A stretch of DNA of 45,004 nucleotides, taken from an uncultured Lachnotalea sp. (lineage in GTDB: Bacteria; Bacillota; Clostridia; Lachnospirales; Lachnospiraceae). Of the stretch, positions 15,077 to 23,611 are shown piece after piece. Numbering within the stretch: the first letter of the stretch is position 1; every line of letters starts with the position of its first letter. The translations under genes and the position numbers were made by a program. The stretch is taken from contig CAOKOS010000018.1 of the NCBI GenBank assembly GCA_948470255.1, positions 1 to 45,004 on the forward strand. Reading direction: 5' to 3'. Under the pieces are notes generated by a model. The model did not search any database. It was not told where the DNA came from and saw nothing but the letters and a program-made list of their open reading frames with translations.

Positions 15077-17038
15077 TCACTTCATCCCCCTTACTGCATT
15101 TTTTCCGGCTTTTATCTTGCTTACCAACGGGATCTTAGAGGAGCATATGTACTCACAACACCTACATTCGATACAATCCATAACACTTTTATCTTTCATC
15201 CCCTGCCAATTTTCCTCATCCGCATATTTTGCGAAATACAGCGGGGAAAGCTCCATGGGACATACATCCATGCAGCGTCCGCATTTGATACAAGGCTGCT
15301 CTGCCGTATGGTCGGTATCAATGGCAATGATCCCATTGGAACCCTTCATGATCGGCACATCCACATCAGAAAGGACAAACCCCATCATCGGCCCGCCTGC
15401 TTTGATGGTCACGTCTTCTCCTGTCACACCGCCGCAGTAATCGATCAGCTCTTTTGTGCTGGTGCCGATCTTCACAATGTAGTTGCCGGGTTTTTTCAGA
15501 TGTTCTCCCGTCACGGTCACTACGCGCTCCACCAGGGGCATTCCCTTTTGAATTGCGTCAGAGATGGCTTTCGTGGTGCTGATGTTGCTTACAACACAAC
15601 CCACATCTGCCGGAAGGCCGCCGCTGGGCACCTGCCGTTTCATGACCCGTTTGATTAACATTTTTTCAGCGCCCTGGGGATACTTGGTTTTAGCCACAAC
15701 CACTTCTATCCCATCAATGCCTTCCACCTTTTTCTGCATAAGCTCAATGGCATCCGGCTTATTATCCTCAATGACGATAATCCCTTTTTCAGCGCCTACT
15801 GTTTTGATGATAGCTTTCAAGCCAAAGATCACATCATCCGCAAATTCCAGCAATACTCTGTGATCTGCAGTCAAAAGCGGCTCACATTCGCAGCCGTTTA
15901 ACAGGATCGTATCCACTGGCTTGGGCGGTTTCAATTTCACAGACGTCGGGAAACCGGCGCCTCCCATACCTACAATTCCAGCCTCACGGACAATATCAAT
16001 AATTTCATCCGGAGTCAGGCTGTCCAGATCTTTACCAGGTTTTACAGATTCGTGCAGAGTATTTTTCCCATCCGATTTAATAACAACGGACAAACATTCA
16101 CCCCTGGTGGCATGGCCATGATTTTCAATGGCTGTAACAGTCCCGCTGACGCTGGAATGAACCGGGGCGCTGATAAACCCTGCCGCTTCGCCGATCACCT
16201 GGCCGACTTTTACGGTATCGCCCACCTGCACCACAGGATTCGCCGGAGCGCCTGCATGCATGGACAGCGGAATAACCACGGTTTCCGGATCCGGGAATTT
16301 CTGAAGCGCCATATGTTCCGTAAATTCTTTCCGCTCAGAAGGGTGGATACCGCCATAATAACCATCCAGCCTGTTTTCGCGGATAGCTTTTACGTAATCA
16401 TTCACAAACTTAAAATCAACCTTGGAATAGTCTCTAAGCTGTACAGGCTGGCTTTGGAATTCCGAAAGACGGCCCTGCTTTTCCAGCCTCTGGTAAATCT
16501 TTTCCCAGGCACAGTCTTTGTCCGGATCCACTTCACATTTTCCGTCTTTTGCGCCGCCGCACTGTCCGTTGACCAGACTTTTGGAGCAGTCAACGATGGG
16601 GCAGATACCGCCAGTTACATTCAAATAACACTGGGCGCAGGCATCGCAGCGCCTTTTTGTCAGCGCCATACCGTGACGTCCCCTGTAGTTCAGGGAATCG
16701 CTGGCCGCATATACAGGTTTACCAGCCAAATCTGCCACAGTCTGGATCCCCAGGCCACAGGAAATCACAAAAACATGTTCCGCGCTTTCTGGAATCATGT
16801 CCTTCAGTTTTTTCTCTGTCTGGGTCTTGTTGCACAAGAAATCGACTTTTGCACTGCCAACAATGTTTTTCCCCTGGCCTGAGGCGACCTTCTCAAACTC
16901 GCCGAGATCCGGTTCGTCAACAGTCTCAAATTCCTTGAAACATTTGTTGCAGGCAACGATGAACAGATTGTCTTTATCAGTCAATAATGACACCAGTTCG
17001 TCGTTCCCTTTTAGCTTATACTTGGTATAATTCTCCAA
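15077..17038 (-). CDS. rnfC2: MetV-RnfC2 fusion, NADH-linked electron-input subunit of methylene-THF reductase
   Basis: 653 residues. Residues 1-~205 are a MetV-like Cys-rich domain (Cys30/33; Cys131/134/137; CPI at 146-148; NGQCGG at 157-162). Residues ~225-653 are RnfC-like: an N-terminal barrel-sandwich segment, the nucleotide/flavin-binding GIVGMGGAGFP at 354-364, NGCECEPLLTADHR, and two C-terminal [4Fe-4S] motifs (Cys583/586/589/593 and Cys622/625/628/632). It should oxidise NADH and feed MetV/MetF. It is soluble, and no membrane Rnf genes are present, so it is RnfC2 rather than Rnf-complex RnfC. The start is TTG at 17038 after GGAAGG; no better in-frame start is seen. An upstream ORF overlaps this start, and the promoter lies at 17169-17201. 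Confidence 0.9.
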   Translation of the reverse strand: MENYTKYKLKGNDELVSLLTDKDNLFIVACNKCFKEFETVDEPDLGEFEKVASGQGKNIVGSAKVDFLCNKTQTEKKLKDMIPESAEHVFVISCGLGIQTVADLAGKPVYAASDSLNYRGRHGMALTKRRCDACAQCYLNVTGGICPIVDCSKSLVNGQCGGAKDGKCEVDPDKDCAWEKIYQRLEKQGRLSEFQSQPVQLRDYSKVDFKFVNDYVKAIRENRLDGYYGGIHPSERKEFTEHMALQKFPDPETVVIPLSMHAGAPANPVVQVGDTVKVGQVIGEAAGFISAPVHSSVSGTVTAIENHGHATRGECLSVVIKSDGKNTLHESVKPGKDLDSLTPDEIIDIVREAGIVGMGGAGFPTSVKLKPPKPVDTILLNGCECEPLLTADHRVLLEFADDVIFGLKAIIKTVGAEKGIIVIEDNKPDAIELMQKKVEGIDGIEVVVAKTKYPQGAEKMLIKRVMKRQVPSGGLPADVGCVVSNISTTKAISDAIQKGMPLVERVVTVTGEHLKKPGNYIVKIGTSTKELIDYCGGVTGEDVTIKAGGPMMGFVLSDVDVPIMKGSNGIIAIDTDHTAEQPCIKCGRCMDVCPMELSPLYFAKYADEENWQGMKDKSVMDCIECRCCEYICSSKIPLVSKIKAGKNAVRGMK

Positions 17039-17096
17039 TTGCCCACCTTCCTTTTCCTATTGATTCACAAGCCTTATGCTGTTCTGCTTTTGTCAT
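17016..17096 (-). CDS. Possible upstream ORF (26 codons) overlapping the rnfC2 start
   Basis: The ATG at 17096 follows AGAGG by 7 nt, and the frame runs 26 codons to TAA at 17016, 22 nt past the rnfC2 TTG start and in another frame. The predicted peptide starts MTKAEQHKACES and ends WAIGELYQV, with no hydrophobic or amino-acid-run signature. Its ribosome site and ATG look at least as good as those of rnfC2. It may couple or limit rnfC2 translation, or be chance. Confidence 0.4.
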   Translation of the reverse strand: MTKAEQHKACESIGKGRWAIGELYQV

Positions 17097-17168
17097 TTTT
17101 CAACCTCTGCACTTTGGAGAAAAATAAACATAGGCAAACGGCCTGGTTTTGCAATTATTACGGATTCA

Positions 17169-17201
17169 AGTATAGCACATATCATCTAGTTTATCTAGTT
17201 T
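17169..17201 (-). promoter_or_regulatory. Promoter of rnfC2-metV-metF with tandem 9-bp repeats at the -35 position
   Basis: On the minus strand the -10 is TATACT (17174-17169). The position 17 nt upstream has TAGATA, far from TTGACA, and lies inside two perfect adjacent copies of AAACTAGAT (17201-17193 and 17192-17184). A good -10 with no -35 and a direct repeat over that position is the pattern of an activator-dependent promoter. RNA would start near 17162, leaving a leader of about 125 nt that contains the upstream ORF. Confidence 0.55.
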
Positions 17202-17261
17202 AAACCTATGCTTTTGTGAAAAAAATATATATTATGCACAAAAATATGAATATGTTCCATC

Positions 17262-18059
17262 TTATTCCAGATTTAGCTTCCATTTCATTAGAAGGAAAGA
17301 ACCCATAAGGCATCCTGCAGCTACAATACCATGGAACAAAATGGTAACAGTACTGGTAATTCCGTAGTAAAACACCCCTCCTTCATACCCATGCAGAAGA
17401 CGCATAAAAATTGTACTTCCCAGAGCTGCAATGATACCGATCACTACATTCACAGCCAAATAAATCCCAATCGCTCCCAGCACCCGGTGTCTTCCGGCCA
17501 ACTGCCCCACACAGATGGAAAAATAAACCACTGCCACCACCTGTATCACCGTCACAAGCCCTTCCAGGCAGTAGAGGGAGGCAATCAGCGGATGATCGAA
17601 CCTCACCGCCTCCAAAAGCCTCCAGGAAAAGACCGCAACAGGGCTGTCCCAAAAGTCCATCCCCACAGTCAGCACCATAGCCGACAAAACCAACGCCAAA
17701 TAAGTGAGGAGCACCAAACTGACACCGCTGATCATTTTAGAAATCAGATGGGAACTTTTCGGCACAGGAAGAGTAAAAGTCAAATACCCCTCATTGCCCA
17801 TCAAGTTCTTATAAAAACGCATGGCGATCAGGAGAAGTGTCAGCACTGCCACCGCTCCACAAATCAAAGAGTAAAAAAGGACAGAACCTACCATCGCCAT
17901 CACCGACAGTACATGGTCGTCGGAAAAGGAAAAATATTGTATATCTGCCGCAGCAATAGACAGTCTCGCTACCACCGCAGCCCCCATGAGCACTGCATAC
18001 ATAAGAAGAAAGTAAAAAATATTGGCTTTATAATCATATTTCAACAGTTTTCCTAACAT
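17262..18059 (-). CDS. ABC-2 type transporter permease
   Basis: 265 residues with about six hydrophobic segments (near 15-35, 55-80, 105-130, 165-190, 195-215 and 235-258). It has no recognisable substrate domain. Its start overlaps the stop of the ATPase gene by 7 nt, so the pair is translationally coupled. The motif NLMGNEGYLTFTLPVPKSSHLISK is typical of permeases paired with YtrB/BcrA-like ATPases. Substrate is unknown; peptide or lipid export or stress defence is plausible. No clear terminator separates it from the rnfC2 promoter downstream. Confidence 0.85.
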   Translation of the reverse strand: MLGKLLKYDYKANIFYFLLMYAVLMGAAVVARLSIAAADIQYFSFSDDHVLSVMAMVGSVLFYSLICGAVAVLTLLLIAMRFYKNLMGNEGYLTFTLPVPKSSHLISKMISGVSLVLLTYLALVLSAMVLTVGMDFWDSPVAVFSWRLLEAVRFDHPLIASLYCLEGLVTVIQVVAVVYFSICVGQLAGRHRVLGAIGIYLAVNVVIGIIAALGSTIFMRLLHGYEGGVFYYGITSTVTILFHGIVAAGCLMGSFLLMKWKLNLE

Positions 18060-18757
18060 CGGAACACCTCCCGGAATACAGCATCGACAGAGCAGCCCTT
18101 CTCTTTTTTAAGACGCTCCGCCGATTCTGCCAGCATAACACTTCCCTCCTGCAAAAAAATCACATCATCGAGAATCTGCTCCACATCTGCAATAAGGTGA
18201 GTGGATAAAAGTATGGTGGCATCTGGATTATAATTGGAAACGATGGTGCTCAAAATATAGTCCCTAGCTGCCGGATCTACCCCGCCGATGGGTTCATCCA
18301 GCACATAAAGCGATGTATTTCTGCTCATCACCATAATTAACTGCACCTTTTCCCTGGTTCCCTTAGACATGGCCTTCAAACGGTCGCCTGGATTGATATT
18401 CAGCCGGTAAAGCATCTCATAAGCCCGCCCTGAATCAAAATCCCTGTAAAAGTCTTCAAAATATGAAATAATCTGGTGTACTTTCATGGAGCTTCCCAGG
18501 TAAGTAACCTCTGGCAGATAGGATATCATATGTTTTGTCTCCACCCCCACCGGATAACCTCCTATATAAAGCTCCCCGCCATCTGGCGTAAGAAGTCCGT
18601 TGATCAGCTTAATAAAGGTGGTTTTGCCACTGCCATTTGGCCCTAAAAGTCCGATGATTCGCCCTTTTCCCAACGACAGGCTGATTCCTTTTAAAGCCCT
18701 GCTCCTGCCTCCATTATAGGATTTTTCCAGATTCCTGCACTCAAGAATGGAATTCAC
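18053..18757 (-). CDS. ABC transporter ATP-binding protein
   Basis: 234 residues with a standard nucleotide-binding domain: Walker A GPNGSGKTT, a Q-loop region, Walker B LYVLDEPIGGVDP and switch His in LLSTHLIADVE. The signature motif is MSKGTREKV rather than LSGGQ, as in YtrB/BcrA-like exporters. The start is GTG at 18757 after AAAGGAG. It is co-expressed with the permease at 17262-18059. The gene ahead of it, only 19 nt away and with no terminator, encodes a secreted transglutaminase/ChW protein, so these may share a transcript. No GntR regulator is nearby, which is unusual for this transporter class. Confidence 0.9.
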   Translation of the reverse strand: MNSILECRNLEKSYNGGRSRALKGISLSLGKGRIIGLLGPNGSGKTTFIKLINGLLTPDGGELYIGGYPVGVETKHMISYLPEVTYLGSSMKVHQIISYFEDFYRDFDSGRAYEMLYRLNINPGDRLKAMSKGTREKVQLIMVMSRNTSLYVLDEPIGGVDPAARDYILSTIVSNYNPDATILLSTHLIADVEQILDDVIFLQEGSVMLAESAERLKKEKGCSVDAVFREVFRC

Positions 18758-18776
18758 AGTTTCATCTCCTTTTTAT

Positions 18777-21392
18777 TTATTTTTCTACAAACGGCCGCGC
18801 CGTAGAGCCAGGCGCCTTTCCACCTTTCGCTACCAGACGTATCTCAATCCCTTCCAGCCGCTTCCCATAGCCCGCTGTCCCTGCCGGGGCGCCGTTTTTT
18901 GCCCAGCCAAGCCAGCCATAGCTCTGGGCGTGGACCCGGTAATAGATATCGTACTTTTGTGCCATAACGCCAGTCAGCTTGATTTCGATTGCCTCCAGGC
19001 GTTTGGACCGGCCGGAAGTCCCGCTCATAGCCCCGTTTGTCTTCCATCCCTGCCAGCCAATGGACTGGATATGGGTGCGGTAGGTAATTCCGCCCTGATA
19101 CAGCTTATTGCTCAGCTGAATTTCAATCCCCTCCAGCCTCTTTGACTGACCGGAGGTTCCGCTCATAGCCCCGTTTGTCTTCCATCCCTGCCAGCCATAG
19201 GTCTGCACATGGGTACGGTATTTTACGCTGGAGACCCCGGCCCCGGAAACCGTTGGCTCCCCTCCGCTCAATGCAGCAAATCTTTTGTCCACATTGGAAG
19301 AAATCCCCTGCATATTGCGATTAAAGGTTTTTCCTTTCTGGACAATGACAATCTGGATTCCTTCCAGACGTTTTCCATATCCAGATGTTCCGGAAGCTTC
19401 CCCGTTTTTTGCCCAGTCCAGCCATCCGTAGCTCTGGGCGTGGACCCGGTAATAAACATCATACAAATTTTTATCGGTTCCCGTCAGCTGAATTTTGATG
19501 GCCTCCAGCCGTTTAGCTTCCCCGCTGGTTCCATTCATCTCCCCATTGGCAGACCATGGAAGCCATCCATAGCTCTGGCAGTGGGTAGTATATTGGATCC
19601 CCAGATCCGCCTTTGTATCCAGCTTAATCTCAATCCCTTCCAAACGTTTGGCTATCCCGCTGGTCCCGCTCATGGCTCCGTCTTTTTTGAATCCTTGCCA
19701 GCCGACAGACTGGATATGGGTACGGTAGGACACACTGACCGCTTTGGCTGTTCCTGTCTGGCCGTCGTTTCCTCCGATATTCTGACTTTCCTTAACAGTA
19801 TAAGTAAACGAAGCGCTTTCTCCTCCAGCGGTAACAGTGGCCGTCCTGGTTCCAATGGTATTTGTGTCAAATCCGTTTACCTTATATTCTCCCTCGTTTA
19901 ATTTTCTGACTTTTGTCCCCCCTGCATAATACGCCGTCACTGTCATGCCTGCTTTGTTTACCACTTCCCCTTTCTCATAAGTAATTTTATTCGGAGGAGT
20001 GATTTTTAAACAGATTGGTTCATACGCATCTGCTCCTTTTATTACCGTCAGCTTATCGTCCTTATAAGAAACAGATATTTTATCTCCATTCCAATCCTGC
20101 TTTGACAGATAGTATGCTACGAGATTATAAAGGACATTCTTATTATGGGGATCCGGCACATAACCGGAAGATATCGGCATCTTGTCTCTGGTGACATCCA
20201 GTGTAAACTTGGTTTGTCCGGCCGACAGATTTTGACGGATGGAACTCACAAAGGGATCTGACCATTTTGTTATTTCCCCGCTTTTGATAAAATAATTGTT
20301 CTCCAGGCTGGTCGACTCATATCCCGCCACTGCTGACTGATGGTCTGGATGGATAAGGCCTATAATATAATCTGTCAGCCCAAAATACAACCTCTCCCCA
20401 TAAGTTCCCGGAACTGCCGCCCCTTTGTCATCCCATGTGGTATCCACCTGATACCACTTACCATCCATTTTAACCGCAGTCCAGACATGGCCGTTTCCTT
20501 CGATTCGTCCAGTCTCTATCCCTGCTTTATTCAAAAGCTTTACATAGGCTCTATGATAAGATTCACAGGTCCCAGTGCCTCTTGCAAGTACACCTTCCGC
20601 CCCCATGTAAGTCAAAGTCTGGTCATAATCCGCATTATCAATGATCTTGTTGTGGAGCCATAGCGCTTTTTCATAATCTGTATGACATGTTGTTTCACAT
20701 TCTTTCACCAGATTTTCCACGATCTGCCCCACAGACGGACGGTTAGGATCATTGATCTGGATTGGATAATCATACATACCTGTATTTATATAACCATGGG
20801 TCACCGAATCAATGATCTGGAAACGGACATGATAAGTCCCTGACGCAACAAAAGTAAAATCCAGCTGATTGCTGCTCTGTACGCCTAAATTCCAGCTGCC
20901 ATCATAGATCTGTTCGCCATCTAATCTAATATCCATCCATCTGTACTGATAATTCCCCGAACCACCTGTGGCATGGATCGTAAAAACAGTGGGCTGCCCG
21001 CACACCGGCGTGGTGTATGTTACCGAAGCCTTCAGAGGCGTACTTTGAGGCGCCATATTCCCGGAAGCCTCTCCACCTGCTTCATAAGAGGGGATCTCTT
21101 CACTGGAAAAATCTTCTGTCTCAGGTTCGGAGGGAAGCACAGCTTCCGATTCCACCATTCCCTCTACTTGTTCTGTAGTTTCCAGTTTTTCCGTCTGTCC
21201 CATCCCGTCTGCAGCTTCCGATTCCTCTACAGATGCCGTACTTTCCCCAGGTCTTTCTTCACTGGGCATTTCTTCCTGCATGGTTTCTGTTTCTGCTTCT
21301 TCCACCCCTTCTGCATGTACAGGAATTCTAACTTCTGAAAAAAGCAGGCCCGCTGCCAAAAAAAGCCCTATCGTAGTTTTTACAATCTTCAT
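18777..21392 (-). CDS. Secreted transglutaminase-like protein with Ig-like domain and six ChW repeats
   Basis: 871 residues. A signal peptide (residues 1-~28, ending PVHAEG) is followed by a Glu/Ser/Thr-rich linker to ~115, a PKD/Ig-like segment to ~215, and a transglutaminase-like domain (~220-350). That domain has an intact triad: Cys in GTGTCESYHRAYV, His in GNGHVWTAVK, Asp in YQVDTTWDD. Near 470-540 lies a bacterial Ig-like type 3 domain (PNKITYEKGEVVN...). Six clostridial ChW repeats (each ~45 residues, core GWxxWxxNGxxSGTSGxxKRLEGIEI) fill the C-terminus. ChW repeats occur in secreted clostridial proteins and are thought to aid binding to surfaces or substrates. There is no LPxTG motif or C-terminal membrane helix. 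Substrate is unknown. It lies 42 nt after recG in the same direction. Confidence 0.9.
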   Translation of the reverse strand: MKIVKTTIGLFLAAGLLFSEVRIPVHAEGVEEAETETMQEEMPSEERPGESTASVEESEAADGMGQTEKLETTEQVEGMVESEAVLPSEPETEDFSSEEIPSYEAGGEASGNMAPQSTPLKASVTYTTPVCGQPTVFTIHATGGSGNYQYRWMDIRLDGEQIYDGSWNLGVQSSNQLDFTFVASGTYHVRFQIIDSVTHGYINTGMYDYPIQINDPNRPSVGQIVENLVKECETTCHTDYEKALWLHNKIIDNADYDQTLTYMGAEGVLARGTGTCESYHRAYVKLLNKAGIETGRIEGNGHVWTAVKMDGKWYQVDTTWDDKGAAVPGTYGERLYFGLTDYIIGLIHPDHQSAVAGYESTSLENNYFIKSGEITKWSDPFVSSIRQNLSAGQTKFTLDVTRDKMPISSGYVPDPHNKNVLYNLVAYYLSKQDWNGDKISVSYKDDKLTVIKGADAYEPICLKITPPNKITYEKGEVVNKAGMTVTAYYAGGTKVRKLNEGEYKVNGFDTNTIGTRTATVTAGGESASFTYTVKESQNIGGNDGQTGTAKAVSVSYRTHIQSVGWQGFKKDGAMSGTSGIAKRLEGIEIKLDTKADLGIQYTTHCQSYGWLPWSANGEMNGTSGEAKRLEAIKIQLTGTDKNLYDVYYRVHAQSYGWLDWAKNGEASGTSGYGKRLEGIQIVIVQKGKTFNRNMQGISSNVDKRFAALSGGEPTVSGAGVSSVKYRTHVQTYGWQGWKTNGAMSGTSGQSKRLEGIEIQLSNKLYQGGITYRTHIQSIGWQGWKTNGAMSGTSGRSKRLEAIEIKLTGVMAQKYDIYYRVHAQSYGWLGWAKNGAPAGTAGYGKRLEGIEIRLVAKGGKAPGSTARPFVEK
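18800..19735 (-). repeat. Six ChW repeats arranged as a duplicated set of three
   Basis: Translated from the gene at 18777-21392, the repeats fall in the order A-B-C, a ~30-residue linker, then A'-B'-C'. The third of each set starts YYRVHAQSYGWL and ends with a basic KGK/KGG tail, while the first and fourth start YRTH and contain GWQG. The order shows that a block of three was duplicated, not single repeats. The linker lies near 19230-19310. Confidence 0.8.
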
Positions 21393-21434
21393 ACATAATC
21401 CCTCATAAATATTTATATTGCTAAAATAGTACCA

Positions 21435-23495
21435 CTATAACACCAGCGTATTGTCAACTCTTCTTAAAAATTCCAGATCTATTTTCTCTCGAAGCGTCCG
21501 GTATTTCTCCGACTTTAGTGCAGCATCCTCCGAAAGGACCTTCCCCGCCGCTTCCGCCGCTTCTTTTAAAACATCTGCATCTGTAAAAATATCCCCAATG
21601 GGAAATTCCATTAGCCCGCTCTGGCGGATGCCAAACATATCTCCAGGCCCCCGAAGCTTCAAATCCTCAGAAGCAATATAAAACCCGTCATTGGACTGGT
21701 TTAAAATCTCCAACCGCTTATTTTTCTCTTCCTCCTCTGTGGTATTGACAAAAATACAGTAGGACTGGTGGCTCCCCCTGCCCACCCGGCCCCTCAGCTG
21801 ATGAAGGCCCGCCAGTCCAAACCGCTCCGCATTTTCAATCATCATCACCGTGGCATTTGGCACATCCACCCCCACCTCAATCACCGTAGTGGACACCAAC
21901 ACCTGTATTTCATTTACCGCAAAAGCGGCCATCAGCCGTTCCTTTTCCGCCCCCCTCATCCTGCCGTGAAGATATTCCACCCGCACAGAAGAAGGCAAAG
22001 CTGACCGGAGCTTTTTTGTATAATCAACCACATTCTCTCCGTCTGAAATCCCACTTTCTTCCACCAGCGGACAAATCACATAAGCCTGTCTGCCTGCAGC
22101 CGTTTCCTTTTCAATGAACTTCCAGGCATTTTTTCGGTAAGAAATATCCACCACGCAGTTTTTAATGGGCAGCCTCTTCGCCGGAAGTTCATCCATAACG
22201 GAAATATCCAGATCCCCATAAAGGATAATCGCTAAGGTCCGTGGAATAGGAGTTGCGCTCATAACCAGCACATGAGGGATCCCGCCCTTTTTAGAAAATA
22301 TTTCTCTCTGACGTACCCCGAACCGATGCTGCTCGTCCGTAACCACCAATCCCAGGCAGTCGTAAACTACTTTGTCCTGAATCAGTGCATGAGTGCCGAT
22401 GACAATATCTGCTTCATGGGATGCGACCTGTTCATAAATCATCCTCTTTTCTTTTGCCGTCATAGAGCCGGTTAAAAGCACGGTTCGGCAACAGATTTTG
22501 TGGGTGGCAAATAGCTTTGTCACCGATTCATAATGCTGCCTTGCCAGTACTTCCGTAGGCGCCATCAAGGCGCCCTGATAACCACTTTCCACGGCAGAAA
22601 GGAGAGCCAGGATCGCCACAATGGTTTTCCCAGACCCCACGTCCCCCTGTACCAGGCGGCTCATTACGCTTTTTCCTCCCATGTCCCCAAGGATATCCCC
22701 CAGCGTTTCTTTCTGCGCTCCCGTCAGTTCATAAGGAAGTTCTCTTAACAACCGCAAAGCCTCTTTTCCCTGCTTGACAGGAAAACCGTTTTCCTTTCGT
22801 GCATTTGTTCCTCTCAAAAGCCGGAGATTCAGAATAAATAGAAAAAAGTCATCAAACACCAGGCGCTTTCTGGCAAAAAGAAGCGCTTTCTCATCTTTTG
22901 GGAAATGAATCGCCCCAAGAGCAAAATTGTACTCTGCCAATCCTTCTTTTTCCCGTATCCAGCCAGGAAGATAGTCCTTCTGGGTAGGAAATGCTTCCAA
23001 AGCCCTGGCCACTGCCTTACCCATAGTCTTGTTGCTGAGTCCTGCGGTCAGGTTATAAAGAGGCTGCATGGTATGAAGCAGCTTCTCATACTCTTCAAAC
23101 CCAAGTACCGCCGGATGTTCCATCACCAGGCCCTGTGGTTTTCTCACCACCCGGCCGCGGAATATGTAGCGCCCTCCCGGCTTTAAGGTATTTGCCAGAT
23201 AGGGCATATTGAACCAGACTGCATTTAAAGCGCCGTTCCCATCCTGGATCACAGCCGCCACCACTTTTACTCTTGCGGTAAGCTTTACTTCCGGGCGTTT
23301 CGCCACTGTAGCCGCCACTGCATACATACCGGGCCTTTTTATATCCGCTGTGTTTACCGTCTCCTCGTACCGGTCATAAGATCTGGGATATGTATGAAGC
23401 AAGTCTTCTATGGTTCTGATATTCAGCTTCCCCATCAATGCTGCAGTTTTTTCTCCAATTCCTTTTAGAACTGTAACAGAATCTGAAAGCTTCAC
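21435..23495 (-). CDS. recG: RecG, ATP-dependent DNA helicase
   Basis: About 686 residues, normal for RecG. The N-terminal wedge/OB domain (LKGIGEKTAALMGKLNI, AVAATVAKRPEVKL) is followed by a helicase core: Walker A GDVGSGKTIVA, motif II DEQHRFG, motif III VMSATPIPRT, and motif VI region HQLRGRVGRG. It remodels stalled replication forks and Holliday-type junctions. GTG at 23495 (7 nt after AAAGGGGG) is preferred; the adjacent TTG at 23498 is possible but too close to the ribosome site. It follows the fakA-like gene at a 116-nt gap containing a very stable hairpin. The asp23-fakA-recG order is common in Firmicutes. Confidence 0.95.
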   Translation of the reverse strand: MKLSDSVTVLKGIGEKTAALMGKLNIRTIEDLLHTYPRSYDRYEETVNTADIKRPGMYAVAATVAKRPEVKLTARVKVVAAVIQDGNGALNAVWFNMPYLANTLKPGGRYIFRGRVVRKPQGLVMEHPAVLGFEEYEKLLHTMQPLYNLTAGLSNKTMGKAVARALEAFPTQKDYLPGWIREKEGLAEYNFALGAIHFPKDEKALLFARKRLVFDDFFLFILNLRLLRGTNARKENGFPVKQGKEALRLLRELPYELTGAQKETLGDILGDMGGKSVMSRLVQGDVGSGKTIVAILALLSAVESGYQGALMAPTEVLARQHYESVTKLFATHKICCRTVLLTGSMTAKEKRMIYEQVASHEADIVIGTHALIQDKVVYDCLGLVVTDEQHRFGVRQREIFSKKGGIPHVLVMSATPIPRTLAIILYGDLDISVMDELPAKRLPIKNCVVDISYRKNAWKFIEKETAAGRQAYVICPLVEESGISDGENVVDYTKKLRSALPSSVRVEYLHGRMRGAEKERLMAAFAVNEIQVLVSTTVIEVGVDVPNATVMMIENAERFGLAGLHQLRGRVGRGSHQSYCIFVNTTEEEEKNKRLEILNQSNDGFYIASEDLKLRGPGDMFGIRQSGLMEFPIGDIFTDADVLKEAAEAAGKVLSEDAALKSEKYRTLREKIDLEFLRRVDNTLVL

Positions 23496-23515
23496 CAAAA
23501 ACCCCCTTTTATATC

Positions 23516-23581
23516 TGTCCGGCGCCCCCTCCTGTCCCTGCTTTTGTCCAATAGGCAGGAACTAAGAGGGGGCGCCGGATA
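23516..23581 (-). other. Long GC-rich hairpin between the fakA-like gene and recG
   Basis: The arms TCCGGCGCCCCCT (23518-23530) and AGGGGGCGCCGGA (23567-23579) are perfect 13-bp complements, extended by C-G inside (23531/23566). A second inner stem, TCCCTGC with GCAGGA, has one bulge. The element ends about 20 nt before the recG ribosome site and lacks a U-run, so it is not a standard terminator. mRNA processing, attenuation or an inserted palindromic repeat are all possible. Confidence 0.65.
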
Positions 23582-23611
23582 TAGGTAACTATCGGGACCT
23601 CTGCGGTTCCA

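Noticed and set aside
17211-17240. TTGTGAA ... TGCACAA near the rnfC2 promoter as a Rex operator
   Set aside because: The half-sites are about 14 nt apart instead of the short spacing a Rex dimer needs.
18800-19735. Repeated DNA segments considered as a CRISPR array
   Set aside because: The similarity is at protein level (ChW repeats), with uneven DNA identity and no regular spacers.
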